63,433 bases of DNA, taken from an uncultured Cytophaga sp. (GTDB taxonomy: Bacteria; Bacteroidota; Bacteroidia; Cytophagales; Cytophagaceae). The notes below the pieces were generated by a model. The model was given only the letters and a program-made list of their open reading frames with translations, was not told the origin of the DNA and ran no database searches. The stretch is from contig NZ_CALMGQ010000014.1 in NCBI RefSeq assembly GCF_937863595.1, positions 1 to 63,433 of the forward strand. Reading direction: 5' to 3'. Below are positions 19,905-27,653 of the stretch, piece by piece (position 1 is the stretch's first letter; every line of letters begins with the position of its first letter). The position numbers and the translations under genes were made by a program.

Positions 19905-20069
19905 TAACAATTTCAAGAGGGCATCAATCTGCTCATCTTGGGCTTCTTCAAAGCTAAATTTTACAGGTTTTGGCTTGATATCTATAGATACAAGTTAATT
20001 GATTTTACGGAATAGCTATGATGTAACGTGTAAGCAATTAACATAAGATAACAAAAACAAAATTCATCC

Positions 20070-20101
20070 ACCTATAGTTTATTATTCAATAAACTATAGG
20101 T
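20070..20101. promoter_or_regulatory. 14-bp perfect inverted repeat upstream of toxin cassette
   Basis: Arms 20070-20083 and 20088-20101 (ACCTATAGTTTATT and its complement) flank the loop ATTC. There is no T-tract, so it is not a standard terminator. It may be a regulatory hairpin or protein site. The rest of 19995-20281 holds no gene apart from a 7-codon frame at 20262-20285 whose TGA overlaps the ATG at 20282. Confidence 0.35.
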
Positions 20102-20281
20102 ATTATTACATAGTTTTCGGAATGCTTTTTTAAAACGTAAAAAGGCAAATCAAGCCGTAACAAATAAGACAAATTCTATTTGCTGTTCATTTCACGATTC
20201 ATTAGTACTAAAAGTTAATCATGGTTGTTTATACGTTTAGCACATAAATGAAAAGGCAGATATGAATTTCATAACAAATCA

Positions 20282-21226
20282 ATGACTATGCAAGATCCAA
20301 TAATAGAGTTAAAAAGTACCATTAAAGAACGTACGTTTCAATTTGAAACACAGTCTAAATTGAGGGTGCTAAATATGTATTTTGAAAACCATATCACATG
20401 CACGGTAAAGCAAACATTTTTAGAATGGCTTGATGAGTACACAGACGAAGATGGCCATACCACGCATGAAGGATATGTAATTCAAGTAGACATCTCTGAT
20501 GTTAACCAATCCGCCACGGATGAACTCAATCTGCTTATTGCAGAAATCAATACCGTAACCAATAAAGTTATCATTCGAACCGATTGTTATGGCTCTATTG
20601 AAGAAGTATTAAACATAGATGAAATTCTTTCGAAGTGGAAAAAGCTTCGGCCAATATTATTTGAAAAACATAAAAGCAAACCCAACGCCAACGATTTTCT
20701 TGACGCCTTTGAAAAACAATTTACAGAGGTTGAAGAAATAGAAGCGGCATTAGAGAACAAGGGCGTCTATGGTATTTTATTTTCAGGCATTTATAATAGA
20801 GATTATGGGAAAATATATGGTTATACGTACGAATATTATAAAACCATTCACAATTATTTCAACCAAATTGATTTGCCCTTAAAATCTACCTATCAAATAA
20901 GTCCCAAAGAAAAACAAACGCTTAAATCAGGCACTCGGGACTGGGGCGTTTTCTCAGATTTCGAAACTAAAAAATACCTAGAAATAGAATGTACCAATAC
21001 GGTGATTAATGAAGTTGAATTCAAACGTTCAGATTTTGATTCAACGATCAAAACGATGCAAGATTCTTTAAAAGCAAAAGTTGAGCTTGTGCTCACAAAT
21101 CAAGAAGACTATTGTGTAGATGCTGAAAATGGTTGGTTTATAAATGCCAAGCAAGTATTGAAAGTAGAAGTTGCTGGGGTTTACATGAACGAACAACAAC
21201 ACACGCTTACATTTTTAAATAGCTAA
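20282..21226 (+). CDS. Unknown protein upstream of toxin, possible loading factor
   Basis: This is a 314-residue soluble protein with no signal peptide and no domain I recognise. The N-terminal third is beta-rich (HITCTVKQTFLEWLDEYTDE, EGYVIQVDISD). The middle has a helical acidic stretch, ANDFLDAFEKQFTEVEEIEA. The C-terminal half is again beta-rich, with many aromatic residues. It ends three bases before the ATG of the PAAR-like toxin, so the two genes were evidently arranged as one operon. By analogy with type VI effector operons, an adaptor or chaperone role is possible. That is inference from position only. Confidence 0.65.
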   Translation: MTMQDPIIELKSTIKERTFQFETQSKLRVLNMYFENHITCTVKQTFLEWLDEYTDEDGHTTHEGYVIQVDISDVNQSATDELNLLIAEINTVTNKVIIRTDCYGSIEEVLNIDEILSKWKKLRPILFEKHKSKPNANDFLDAFEKQFTEVEEIEAALENKGVYGILFSGIYNRDYGKIYGYTYEYYKTIHNYFNQIDLPLKSTYQISPKEKQTLKSGTRDWGVFSDFETKKYLEIECTNTVINEVEFKRSDFDSTIKTMQDSLKAKVELVLTNQEDYCVDAENGWFINAKQVLKVEVAGVYMNEQQHTLTFLNS

Positions 21227-21229
21227 GGC

Positions 21230-21358
21230 ATGGCAGGCTAAAAATATATACCCAGTGGCGTATGGCTTACCTGTGATAAAGGAGCTATTCCGAGTCAATT
21301 TACTTCAACACCCAAAACGATTAAATTATACGGCAAATTTTTCGCCACAGAAGCAGAT
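21230..21358 (+). pseudogene. Disrupted 5' end of PAAR-like toxin (in-frame TAA at codon 4)
   Basis: ATG at 21230 opens the same frame as the toxin coding region and reads MAG, then TAA at 21239-21241, then KYIPSGVWLTCDKGAIPSQF and onward without a stop. This post-stop peptide is the normal beginning of a DUF4280 PAAR-like domain, including its first conserved CDKG. One base change in the fourth codon (TAA versus AAA or GAA) would restore a complete gene. It may be a recent nonsense mutation, a sequencing error, or a recoded stop. The sequence alone cannot decide. Confidence 0.6.
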
Positions 21359-22372
21359 TTGATACCAATGTTAAACATACAACCTTTTGGAGTATGTTCT
21401 GTTGATGGGTATCCGTGTATGCCAATACCCGTGCAGTGGTTAGATGTGCTAGACGGCGGCTTAAAAGTTTCAGGATTTAAACCCTTATTGGACTGTAGTA
21501 AATGTCAATGTGCAAAATCTGGAAAGATGGAAATACATATGACAAAGGCCGATGCCGACAATCATTTAATGGCAAAAGGCATACAAGAAGGTGCAAGTCT
21601 AGCCAAAGAAGTTTCTATGTGGGCATTTGTAGGCGCCATTGCATTAGGGACTGCAGGTATCATTTGTGCTTGCACAGGCGTGGGTGCTGTAGCGACTCCA
21701 TTTTTGTTTGCCGCGGCAGTCGAATGCATGGAAGTTGCTGCTGTAAGTTTTGAGCTAGCCATAGCGGCCGACGCTGCAGCCTTTGTAGTAGAACCAAACA
21801 AAGAAAATGGATGGGTAGTAGTTGCCGATGCTGGGATATTAATAGGCGGTAAAATTATTGGGAAAGGTTTAGGTATCTTAGCCGAAGATTTATTGGCAAC
21901 AGGCATAGGCAGAAAAATTGCCATTGCAGTAGAAGATGCTGTAATTGCGAAACCTAGATTTAAAATAGAAGGCCAACGCGAGGGAGGACCTGGCAAGTGG
22001 ACAAAGGGATATAATCGTAGAGGAAAAGGTATGAAGTACCAATTTGATAAATCAGGCACAAAGTCTGAATATCGGGTTGGTACGATACACATGAAAAGCG
22101 GAAAGAAAAATTTTGATGATTATGATCCCAACACAAAAGAATTTATTGATTATAAAGATTGGAACAATGGCTATCCACCAAAGAATACCCGAATGGAAGA
22201 ATCTGCATTTAGAGATGCGACAAAGCAAGCAAAAATTGCGAAAGAACACAATACGGTAACGAGGTGGGAAGTATCAAATGAAGCCGGAAAAGCAAGACTA
22301 GAGGAACTAATTTTTGATGGCGTTGACAAAGAATTATGGCCATATATTAAAGTTGTAGTAAATTTAAAATAA
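21359..22372 (+). CDS. PAAR-like (DUF4280) polymorphic toxin with REase-type C-terminus
   Basis: The open frame gives 337 residues from TTG at 21359. The first ~60 finish the DUF4280 PAAR-like domain, with QPFGVCSVDGYPCMPIPVQW and a Cys cluster in CSKCQC. A hydrophobic Ala/Gly-rich region follows (about 85-195), as often seen in spike-tip effectors. The C-terminal ~110 residues resemble the Tox-REase-5 nuclease family: NFDDYDP (251-257), EFIDYKD with the D-x-K pair near 264-266, a Gln at 290, and TRWEVS (301-306). It is probably a DNase effector carried on a type VI-like spike. The immunity gene follows two bases later. Its 5' end is interrupted, so expression is uncertain. Confidence 0.7.
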   Translation: MIPMLNIQPFGVCSVDGYPCMPIPVQWLDVLDGGLKVSGFKPLLDCSKCQCAKSGKMEIHMTKADADNHLMAKGIQEGASLAKEVSMWAFVGAIALGTAGIICACTGVGAVATPFLFAAAVECMEVAAVSFELAIAADAAAFVVEPNKENGWVVVADAGILIGGKIIGKGLGILAEDLLATGIGRKIAIAVEDAVIAKPRFKIEGQREGGPGKWTKGYNRRGKGMKYQFDKSGTKSEYRVGTIHMKSGKKNFDDYDPNTKEFIDYKDWNNGYPPKNTRMEESAFRDATKQAKIAKEHNTVTRWEVSNEAGKARLEELIFDGVDKELWPYIKVVVNLK

Positions 22373-22374
22373 GG

Positions 22375-23118
22375 ATGAAAGAATTAAAAATTAGAGCACA
22401 TTTTAAGCACGACCCACTTACGGTAAAAGTATTTACGGAGAAGGCAGAAGCATATTTGAAGTTGCTTCAAAGAATACAACCCAAATTTGCGGACTTTTTG
22501 ATATTACAGACAGGTTTGGAAAAAACTCCCATTAAAGCAGACTACAGCAATTTTAAAGAGTTGTTTTATAAGGGATGTTTTGATAAAGATTGGGCTTATA
22601 CAAATTTAGACAAACATGGAAATGGGACGGATGAAAGTACAGGAGATTTTATGGTTTGGATTTCAAACAGAAAAAGACAGACAGATGATCAATTTCTTAT
22701 AAAATTTTCAATAAACAACGATGATTTGAAAAACAATCATAGTACCGTCCAAATTGATTTACCTGTAAATGAGGATGTATTTTTTGATTGGAAATTTTGT
22801 TCTGAACTATTAAAAGTAACTGCAGCGTTTTGGAATGCTGAATTTGCCAGCATTTATACCCTCGATTTTGCAAGGAAAGTAGTTGGGAAAAATACAAGTT
22901 TTGATATTGGTTGGATCAATTATTTCCCAAACCAAGATATTTTAGGTCTTATCACCATAAAAGATGTAGACAGTATTGTACAAACAAATCTGGGGCAATG
23001 TATTGTCACCATTACAGAGAGTATGCCCGATGATAACAATCCAGAATACGTAGATAAGGCAATAAAATTCAGGGATAAAATAACACCACACGGACTTTTA
23101 AATTGGAAACAAGAGTAA
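22375..23118 (+). CDS. Probable Imm52-family immunity protein
   Basis: A 247-residue soluble protein starts two bases after the toxin stop, the standard immunity position. It has an alpha/beta pattern with GDFMVWISNRK early, a mid-protein helix, FDIGWINYFPN, and a late beta segment. Imm52-family proteins are known neighbours of Tox-REase-5 toxins and share this general layout, so I assign it there, with caution because the assignment is by pattern memory only. It would bind and neutralise the nuclease in the producer's own cytoplasm. Its frame is intact even though the toxin's 5' end is interrupted. Confidence 0.65.
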   Translation: MKELKIRAHFKHDPLTVKVFTEKAEAYLKLLQRIQPKFADFLILQTGLEKTPIKADYSNFKELFYKGCFDKDWAYTNLDKHGNGTDESTGDFMVWISNRKRQTDDQFLIKFSINNDDLKNNHSTVQIDLPVNEDVFFDWKFCSELLKVTAAFWNAEFASIYTLDFARKVVGKNTSFDIGWINYFPNQDILGLITIKDVDSIVQTNLGQCIVTITESMPDDNNPEYVDKAIKFRDKITPHGLLNWKQE

Positions 23119-23262
23119 GGCAAGGAAGCATTTCTAATAATACCTTTATATTTAAGGGTTGATAATGGAGACAAGTACAAATAGGCCCCTTCCTATCAAA
23201 AATTTGAATTATCTCTCATTTAAATGTATTTTTATAGAAATACCTTTTAGAATTGATTTGGA

Positions 23263-23949
23263 ATGAATATTCATTATTTTCAACATGTTCCTTTTGAGGG
23301 ACTTGCTTGTATGGAAGATTGGGTTAGACGCCCTAGCAATAAAGTTACCGCAACGCGTTTTTATGAAGATGGGCGCATGCCTTTTGTAGAATTGTTTGAT
23401 GTATTAATAGTTTTAGGTGGTCCTATGAGTGTGCACGATGAAAAAGCATATCCATGGTTGGAACAAGAAAAAATATTGATTCAAAAAGCAATTGAGCGTG
23501 GCAAGAAAGTAATTGGAATTTGTTTGGGAGCACAGCTCATAGCGGAAGCTTTAGGCGCGTCGGTTTATAAAAATACATTTAGAGAAATTGGCTGGTTACC
23601 TGTTAGCAAAACTCCTGCAGCTAAAAAAATCGAACTGTTTTCAGATTTGCCCGACACGATGGATGTGTTTCACTGGCATGGTGAAACCTTTGATTTACCA
23701 AAAGGTGCTACGCATTTATTATCGTCTGAAGCATGCGTCAATCAAGCATTTTCATATGGTGACAATGTGCTTGCCTTACAATTCCACATGGAGATGACCA
23801 GCGAAGCAATTAAAACGATTACGGAGTTTTGTCAAGACGAATTGGTTGAAGGCCCTTATATTCATAAAGAAGAAACGTTTTACAACGACGATAATATTGT
23901 TCGCACAAACCAATGGATGTATCAATTATTAAATAAATTTACACAATAA
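23263..23949 (+). CDS. Class I glutamine amidotransferase-like protein
   Basis: This 228-residue stand-alone glutaminase-fold protein resembles the GMP-synthase amidotransferase domain. Its complete catalytic triad is visible: Cys87 in GICLGAQLIA, and His175 and Glu177 in LQFHMEM. Oxyanion-strand residues VLGGPMSVHD lie at about 50-59. Proteins of this kind often release ammonia from glutamine or gamma-glutamyl compounds. No synthetase partner is adjacent. The substrate is unknown. Confidence 0.85.
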   Translation: MNIHYFQHVPFEGLACMEDWVRRPSNKVTATRFYEDGRMPFVELFDVLIVLGGPMSVHDEKAYPWLEQEKILIQKAIERGKKVIGICLGAQLIAEALGASVYKNTFREIGWLPVSKTPAAKKIELFSDLPDTMDVFHWHGETFDLPKGATHLLSSEACVNQAFSYGDNVLALQFHMEMTSEAIKTITEFCQDELVEGPYIHKEETFYNDDNIVRTNQWMYQLLNKFTQ

Positions 23950-24063
23950 TAATCGTTACCGTTTTATCATAAAAAAGCGAATTGAATATTTTCAGTCCGT
24001 TTTTTTATCGTTCCAGATTGTTTCCTGTTTTGATTTCTATGTTTGAATATAGATTTCAACAAT

Positions 24064-24900
24064 ATGAAAAAGGGACAAAAAAATATACTTTTATTTTCAT
24101 TACTGCTGCTATATTATTTAGCTTTTACTACCTATTGTAAAGCTCAAATTAGTCCGCCAGGACTAGGAGCATCTAACACCGCATCTTGGATGGCATTGGG
24201 TATTCGACAATCGCTAGATTCATCAAATAAGATACAATCCTTTACCTATGTTGGCTTGGGAAGAACTAGTGGACCTGTTTCACAAAACCCGTATTATAGG
24301 CAAGCTATTTTTGTACTCAACCAAGAATTTTATCATAGCTTTCACAAACATTGGCGCTATTCTGCAGCAGTTAGCTATCGTAATCAAAACGAATATAACG
24401 ACCATGAGCCTTACGAATCGGCTTCTCCAGCACATTCTCAAGAGTTCAGAGTATATGGAAGGTATATGTATCAATTAAAAGTAAAAAGATTTAAATTTGT
24501 TGCAACCTATAGGCAGGAGTTTAGATCTTTCTTTAAACCAGATTTTGATCCAAGTCAAAGCCCATATCAATTACGAAGTCGTTTTAGATTGCAAGCAGCC
24601 GTTACCTTAGACAACCATAAAGTACACCGATTGAGCGCAAGCTTTGAAACCTTATTTTCTGCGAGTCAAATTTCGAATACATCTACTGCTTGGTCTACTT
24701 TTGGATACAAAGAAGCACGATTTTGTTTTTATTATTCTGTAGACCCCAGAAATGCCTCGCTTATTTTTAATGTAGGCTATATGAATGATTTAATCGGTAG
24801 AGGTGCGGATGTTCAAAGTGTTAGTTACCTCGCTTTCGATGTAATTTGGGAAAATCCTTTTAAAGCATTTCAACGGGAAGATTTAAAACCAATTGAATAA
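24064..24900 (+). CDS. DUF2490-family outer-membrane protein
   Basis: This 278-residue exported protein has a signal peptide ending at TYCKAQ. The start at 24064 (MKKGQKNILLF) is chosen over the TTG at 24043 because it places the hydrophobic core correctly. The mature part is beta-rich with many aromatic strands (YRQAIFVLNQEFYHSF, WRYSAAVSYRNQNEY, FRVYGRYMYQLK) and the end FDVIWENPF, typical of the DUF2490 outer-membrane barrel family common in Bacteroidota. The function is unknown. It is monocistronic. A weak hairpin with a T-run near 23967-24006 precedes it. Confidence 0.7.
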   Translation: MKKGQKNILLFSLLLLYYLAFTTYCKAQISPPGLGASNTASWMALGIRQSLDSSNKIQSFTYVGLGRTSGPVSQNPYYRQAIFVLNQEFYHSFHKHWRYSAAVSYRNQNEYNDHEPYESASPAHSQEFRVYGRYMYQLKVKRFKFVATYRQEFRSFFKPDFDPSQSPYQLRSRFRLQAAVTLDNHKVHRLSASFETLFSASQISNTSTAWSTFGYKEARFCFYYSVDPRNASLIFNVGYMNDLIGRGADVQSVSYLAFDVIWENPFKAFQREDLKPIE

Positions 24901-25025
24901 TTGGAAATAAGGAACAATGTTTTTTAAAATTTCTACATTTTAATGGCATTCAATACTATTTTGTAAAACCTTTTTTCATTTTCATTTATACTATTCGTAC
25001 TTTGTATGTTCCTAATTACAAATGT

Positions 25026-26393
25026 ATGGCTAAAGTTAAATCCTCGTATTTCTGTCAAAGTTGTGGCGCACAATCACCAAAGTGGGTGGGCCGTTGTCCT
25101 TCTTGCGGCGAATGGAATACCTACGTAGAAGAAATTATCCAGAAAGAAGATAAAACTTCTTGGAATAGCAGTTCTACAAAAGTAGCACAACGCCCACGTC
25201 ACTTAAAGGAAATTACATACAGTCAAGAGCAACGCATTGTAACACCTGATGGCGAGTTGAATAGAGTATTGGGAGGTGGCATTGTGCCGGGTTCAATTGT
25301 ATTAATTGGCGGCGAACCAGGTATAGGTAAATCTACGTTAATGTTGCAAGTGGCTTTAAAACTTTCTACAATAAAAGTATTGTATGTGTCAGGAGAAGAG
25401 AGTGAGCAACAAATTAAAATGCGTGCCGAACGAATTGAAGTACCTTCGGACGCGTGCTATATTTTAACAGAAACATCTACTCAAAATATTTTTAAACAAA
25501 TTGAAATACTCCAGCCAGAAGTGTTGGTTATTGATTCCATACAAACCTTACATTCAGCGTTTATCGAGTCTGCAGCCGGTAGCATTTCACAAGTGCGTGA
25601 ATGTACAGCCGAATTATTAAAGTATGCTAAAGAAAGTGGAACACCTGTTTTCTTGATTGGACATATTACAAAAGAAGGCACCTTGGCTGGTCCGAAAGTA
25701 TTAGAGCACATGGTTGATACGGTATTGCAATTTGAAGGGGATCAACATTTATCATATCGTATTTTACGCACAACAAAAAATCGTTTTGGATCCACGTCCG
25801 AGTTGGGGATTTATCAAATGTCAGCAGAAGGTTTGCGTGAAGTAACCAACCCATCTGAAATATTATTATCGCAACGCGACGAGCCAATAAGTGGCATTGC
25901 AATAGGCGCAACGCTAGAAGGGAATAGACCTCTATTAATAGAAATACAATCACTCGTGAGTGCAGCAACATACGGTACGCCACAACGCAGCAGCACAGGC
26001 TTTGATTCTAAACGATTAAATATGTTATTGGCCGTTTTAGAAAAGAGGGGCGGCATGCGCTTTGGTGCGCAAGATGTATTTTTAAATATTGCCGGTGGGA
26101 TTAAAGTAGAAGACCCTGCGCTTGACATGGCCGTATGCGTAAGTTTGGTTTCGTCGTTTAATGATGCAATAATCCCAGGGGACATGTGCTTTGCTGGAGA
26201 AGTAGGTTTGGGTGGAGAAATCAGAGCTGTAAACCGTGTGGAGCAACGCATTTCGGAAGCAGAAAAGTTAGGCTTCAAGCACATATTCATTTCTAAATAC
26301 AATATGAAGAGCTTGGATCAAAAACGCTTTTCAATCCAACTACATGAAGTATCTCGTTTAGGAGAAGTATTTGATTCTCTTTTGAATAATTAA
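25026..26393 (+). CDS. radA: DNA repair protein RadA/Sms
   Basis: RadA is a RecA-related branch-migration helicase in recombination. The start at 25026 gives 455 residues. The N-terminal zinc finger is CxxC...CxxC (Cys10/13 and Cys24/27). The ATPase Walker A is GGEPGIGKST (Lys102). The RadA-specific KNRFGS motif follows, and the C-terminal third is a Lon-protease-like domain with CFAGEVGLGGEIR. An earlier in-frame ATG at 25002 would only add eight residues. A HEAT-like protein gene begins seven bases downstream, followed by an MgtC-type gene. Confidence 0.95.
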   Translation: MAKVKSSYFCQSCGAQSPKWVGRCPSCGEWNTYVEEIIQKEDKTSWNSSSTKVAQRPRHLKEITYSQEQRIVTPDGELNRVLGGGIVPGSIVLIGGEPGIGKSTLMLQVALKLSTIKVLYVSGEESEQQIKMRAERIEVPSDACYILTETSTQNIFKQIEILQPEVLVIDSIQTLHSAFIESAAGSISQVRECTAELLKYAKESGTPVFLIGHITKEGTLAGPKVLEHMVDTVLQFEGDQHLSYRILRTTKNRFGSTSELGIYQMSAEGLREVTNPSEILLSQRDEPISGIAIGATLEGNRPLLIEIQSLVSAATYGTPQRSSTGFDSKRLNMLLAVLEKRGGMRFGAQDVFLNIAGGIKVEDPALDMAVCVSLVSSFNDAIIPGDMCFAGEVGLGGEIRAVNRVEQRISEAEKLGFKHIFISKYNMKSLDQKRFSIQLHEVSRLGEVFDSLLNN

Positions 26394-26400
26394 TTTTAAA

Positions 26401-26907
26401 ATGAATTTAAAAGATTCCTTGTTAGAAGCTCATAGCCTTTCGAATACAACGAAGATTCGAGATTGGGTGTTGGAATCAAAGAAGAATCTTAAAAAATTAA
26501 TGGTTTTATTTTTAAGTCCAGATAAGAAATGCGCGCAACGCGCATCTTGGGTAGTAAGTAAGGTGTATGATATAAAACCTGAATGGCTTTATGTTTACGA
26601 AAGAGAGTTGATTGCAGCCTTAGAAAAACCTATACACGGAAGTATACGTAGAAATAGTTTAAGGATGTTGCAAACGATGTCCATTCAGGAAGAAAACCAA
26701 GGTAAATTGGTAGAGATTGTATTCGAAAGACTTATGGATGCAAAGGAAGAACTCGCTGTAAAAGCTTTTGCCATGACGGTTGCATATAATTTAGTGTTGC
26801 CTTATCCGGAATTACAATCAGAATTAAAAATAATTATTCAAGACCAATTACCTTTTGCCACACCGAGTTTTAAAAGTCGTGCCAATAAAATTTTAAGTAA
26901 AATATAA
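26401..26907 (+). CDS. Helical HEAT-like protein in radA operon
   Basis: This 168-residue, fully helical soluble protein resembles HEAT/ARM-type repeats: SPDKKCAQRASWVVSKVYD, GSIRRNSLRMLQTM, AKEELAVKAFAMTVAYNLV. It has no catalytic motif. It sits seven bases after radA and three before the MgtC-type gene, so it is translated from the same messenger. Many Bacteroidota have such a small adaptor-like protein of unknown role. A protein-binding role is a guess. Confidence 0.6.
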   Translation: MNLKDSLLEAHSLSNTTKIRDWVLESKKNLKKLMVLFLSPDKKCAQRASWVVSKVYDIKPEWLYVYERELIAALEKPIHGSIRRNSLRMLQTMSIQEENQGKLVEIVFERLMDAKEELAVKAFAMTVAYNLVLPYPELQSELKIIIQDQLPFATPSFKSRANKILSKI

Positions 26908-26910
26908 CCT

Positions 26911-27576
26911 ATGGATATTATTGCAGACATAGAATCACAATTAAAGCACATAGATTATCCGTTGATAAAACTTGGACTTTCTTTGTGCTTGGGCGCATTG
27001 ATTGGCGCCGAGAGAGAGTATAAAAGTAAAGTTGCTGGGTTCAGAACAATCATATTAATTACCATCGGTTCTACTTTGTTTACACTTGTTTCTGTAGCAT
27101 TGATGGGACAAGGAGATCCAACACGTATTGCATCAACGATTGTTACAGGCATTGGTTTCTTGGGCGCAGGGGTTATCTATAAAGAAACGGGTTCAGTTAG
27201 AGGCATTACAACAGCAGCAGTTATCTGGACAGCAGCAGCAATTGGTATGATGGTGGGCTTTGGCATGTTTGCGATTTCTATCATTTCAGTGGTATTGGTA
27301 TTAATTATTTTACTTACTTTTTCTTGGGTACAACGATACATTGATCGCACAAGTAGAGAAAAAATCTATCGCTTGTATCTTGGCAATAATGTAGACAATA
27401 TTCAATCGATTAAACAATTGATCAAATCGTTTAAATTAAGTCCAAAAATTGTTAATCAAGGGAAGCGCAAAGGCATGATATACTTGGTGATTGAGGTAGA
27501 TGGACCTGTAAAATTCCATCACAATTTAATGAAATCACTATATCAATTGGATATAGTTGATTCATTTGATGTGTAA
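26911..27576 (+). CDS. MgtC/SapB-family membrane protein
   Basis: A 221-residue protein with five hydrophobic helices and a soluble C-terminal domain. The family signature is present: LGALIGAEREYKSK, TRIASTIVTGIGFLGAGVIY and GSVRGITTAAVIWTAAAIGM. MgtC-like proteins affect magnesium and cation homeostasis or modulate other transporters. The C-terminal ~85 residues form an ACT-like alpha/beta domain. It is the last gene of the radA operon, followed by a very long terminator palindrome. Confidence 0.88.
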   Translation: MDIIADIESQLKHIDYPLIKLGLSLCLGALIGAEREYKSKVAGFRTIILITIGSTLFTLVSVALMGQGDPTRIASTIVTGIGFLGAGVIYKETGSVRGITTAAVIWTAAAIGMMVGFGMFAISIISVVLVLIILLTFSWVQRYIDRTSREKIYRLYLGNNVDNIQSIKQLIKSFKLSPKIVNQGKRKGMIYLVIEVDGPVKFHHNLMKSLYQLDIVDSFDV

Positions 27577-27646
27577 AGAATTAATAGTATCAAAAAAATG
27601 GGTGGCTTTATACAAAGCCACCCATTTTTTTGATACTATTAATTCT
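27577..27646. terminator. 33-bp perfect inverted-repeat terminator
   Basis: Arms 27577-27609 and 27614-27646 match perfectly around the loop ATAC. It begins immediately after the mgtC-type stop codon and ends seven bases before the stop of the convergent secreted-protein gene. It is the longest such repeat seen here and serves both genes. Confidence 0.9.
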
Positions 27647-27653
27647 ACAATCT

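Noticed and set aside
20262..20285. Seven-codon frame whose TGA overlaps the ATG of the 314-residue gene.
   Set aside because: It could be a leader peptide with translational coupling, but its length is within chance and no other support was found.
23967..24006. A-run/T-run hairpin after the amidotransferase gene as a terminator.
   Set aside because: The stem has mismatches and only a few GC pairs; it is too weak to list as a feature.
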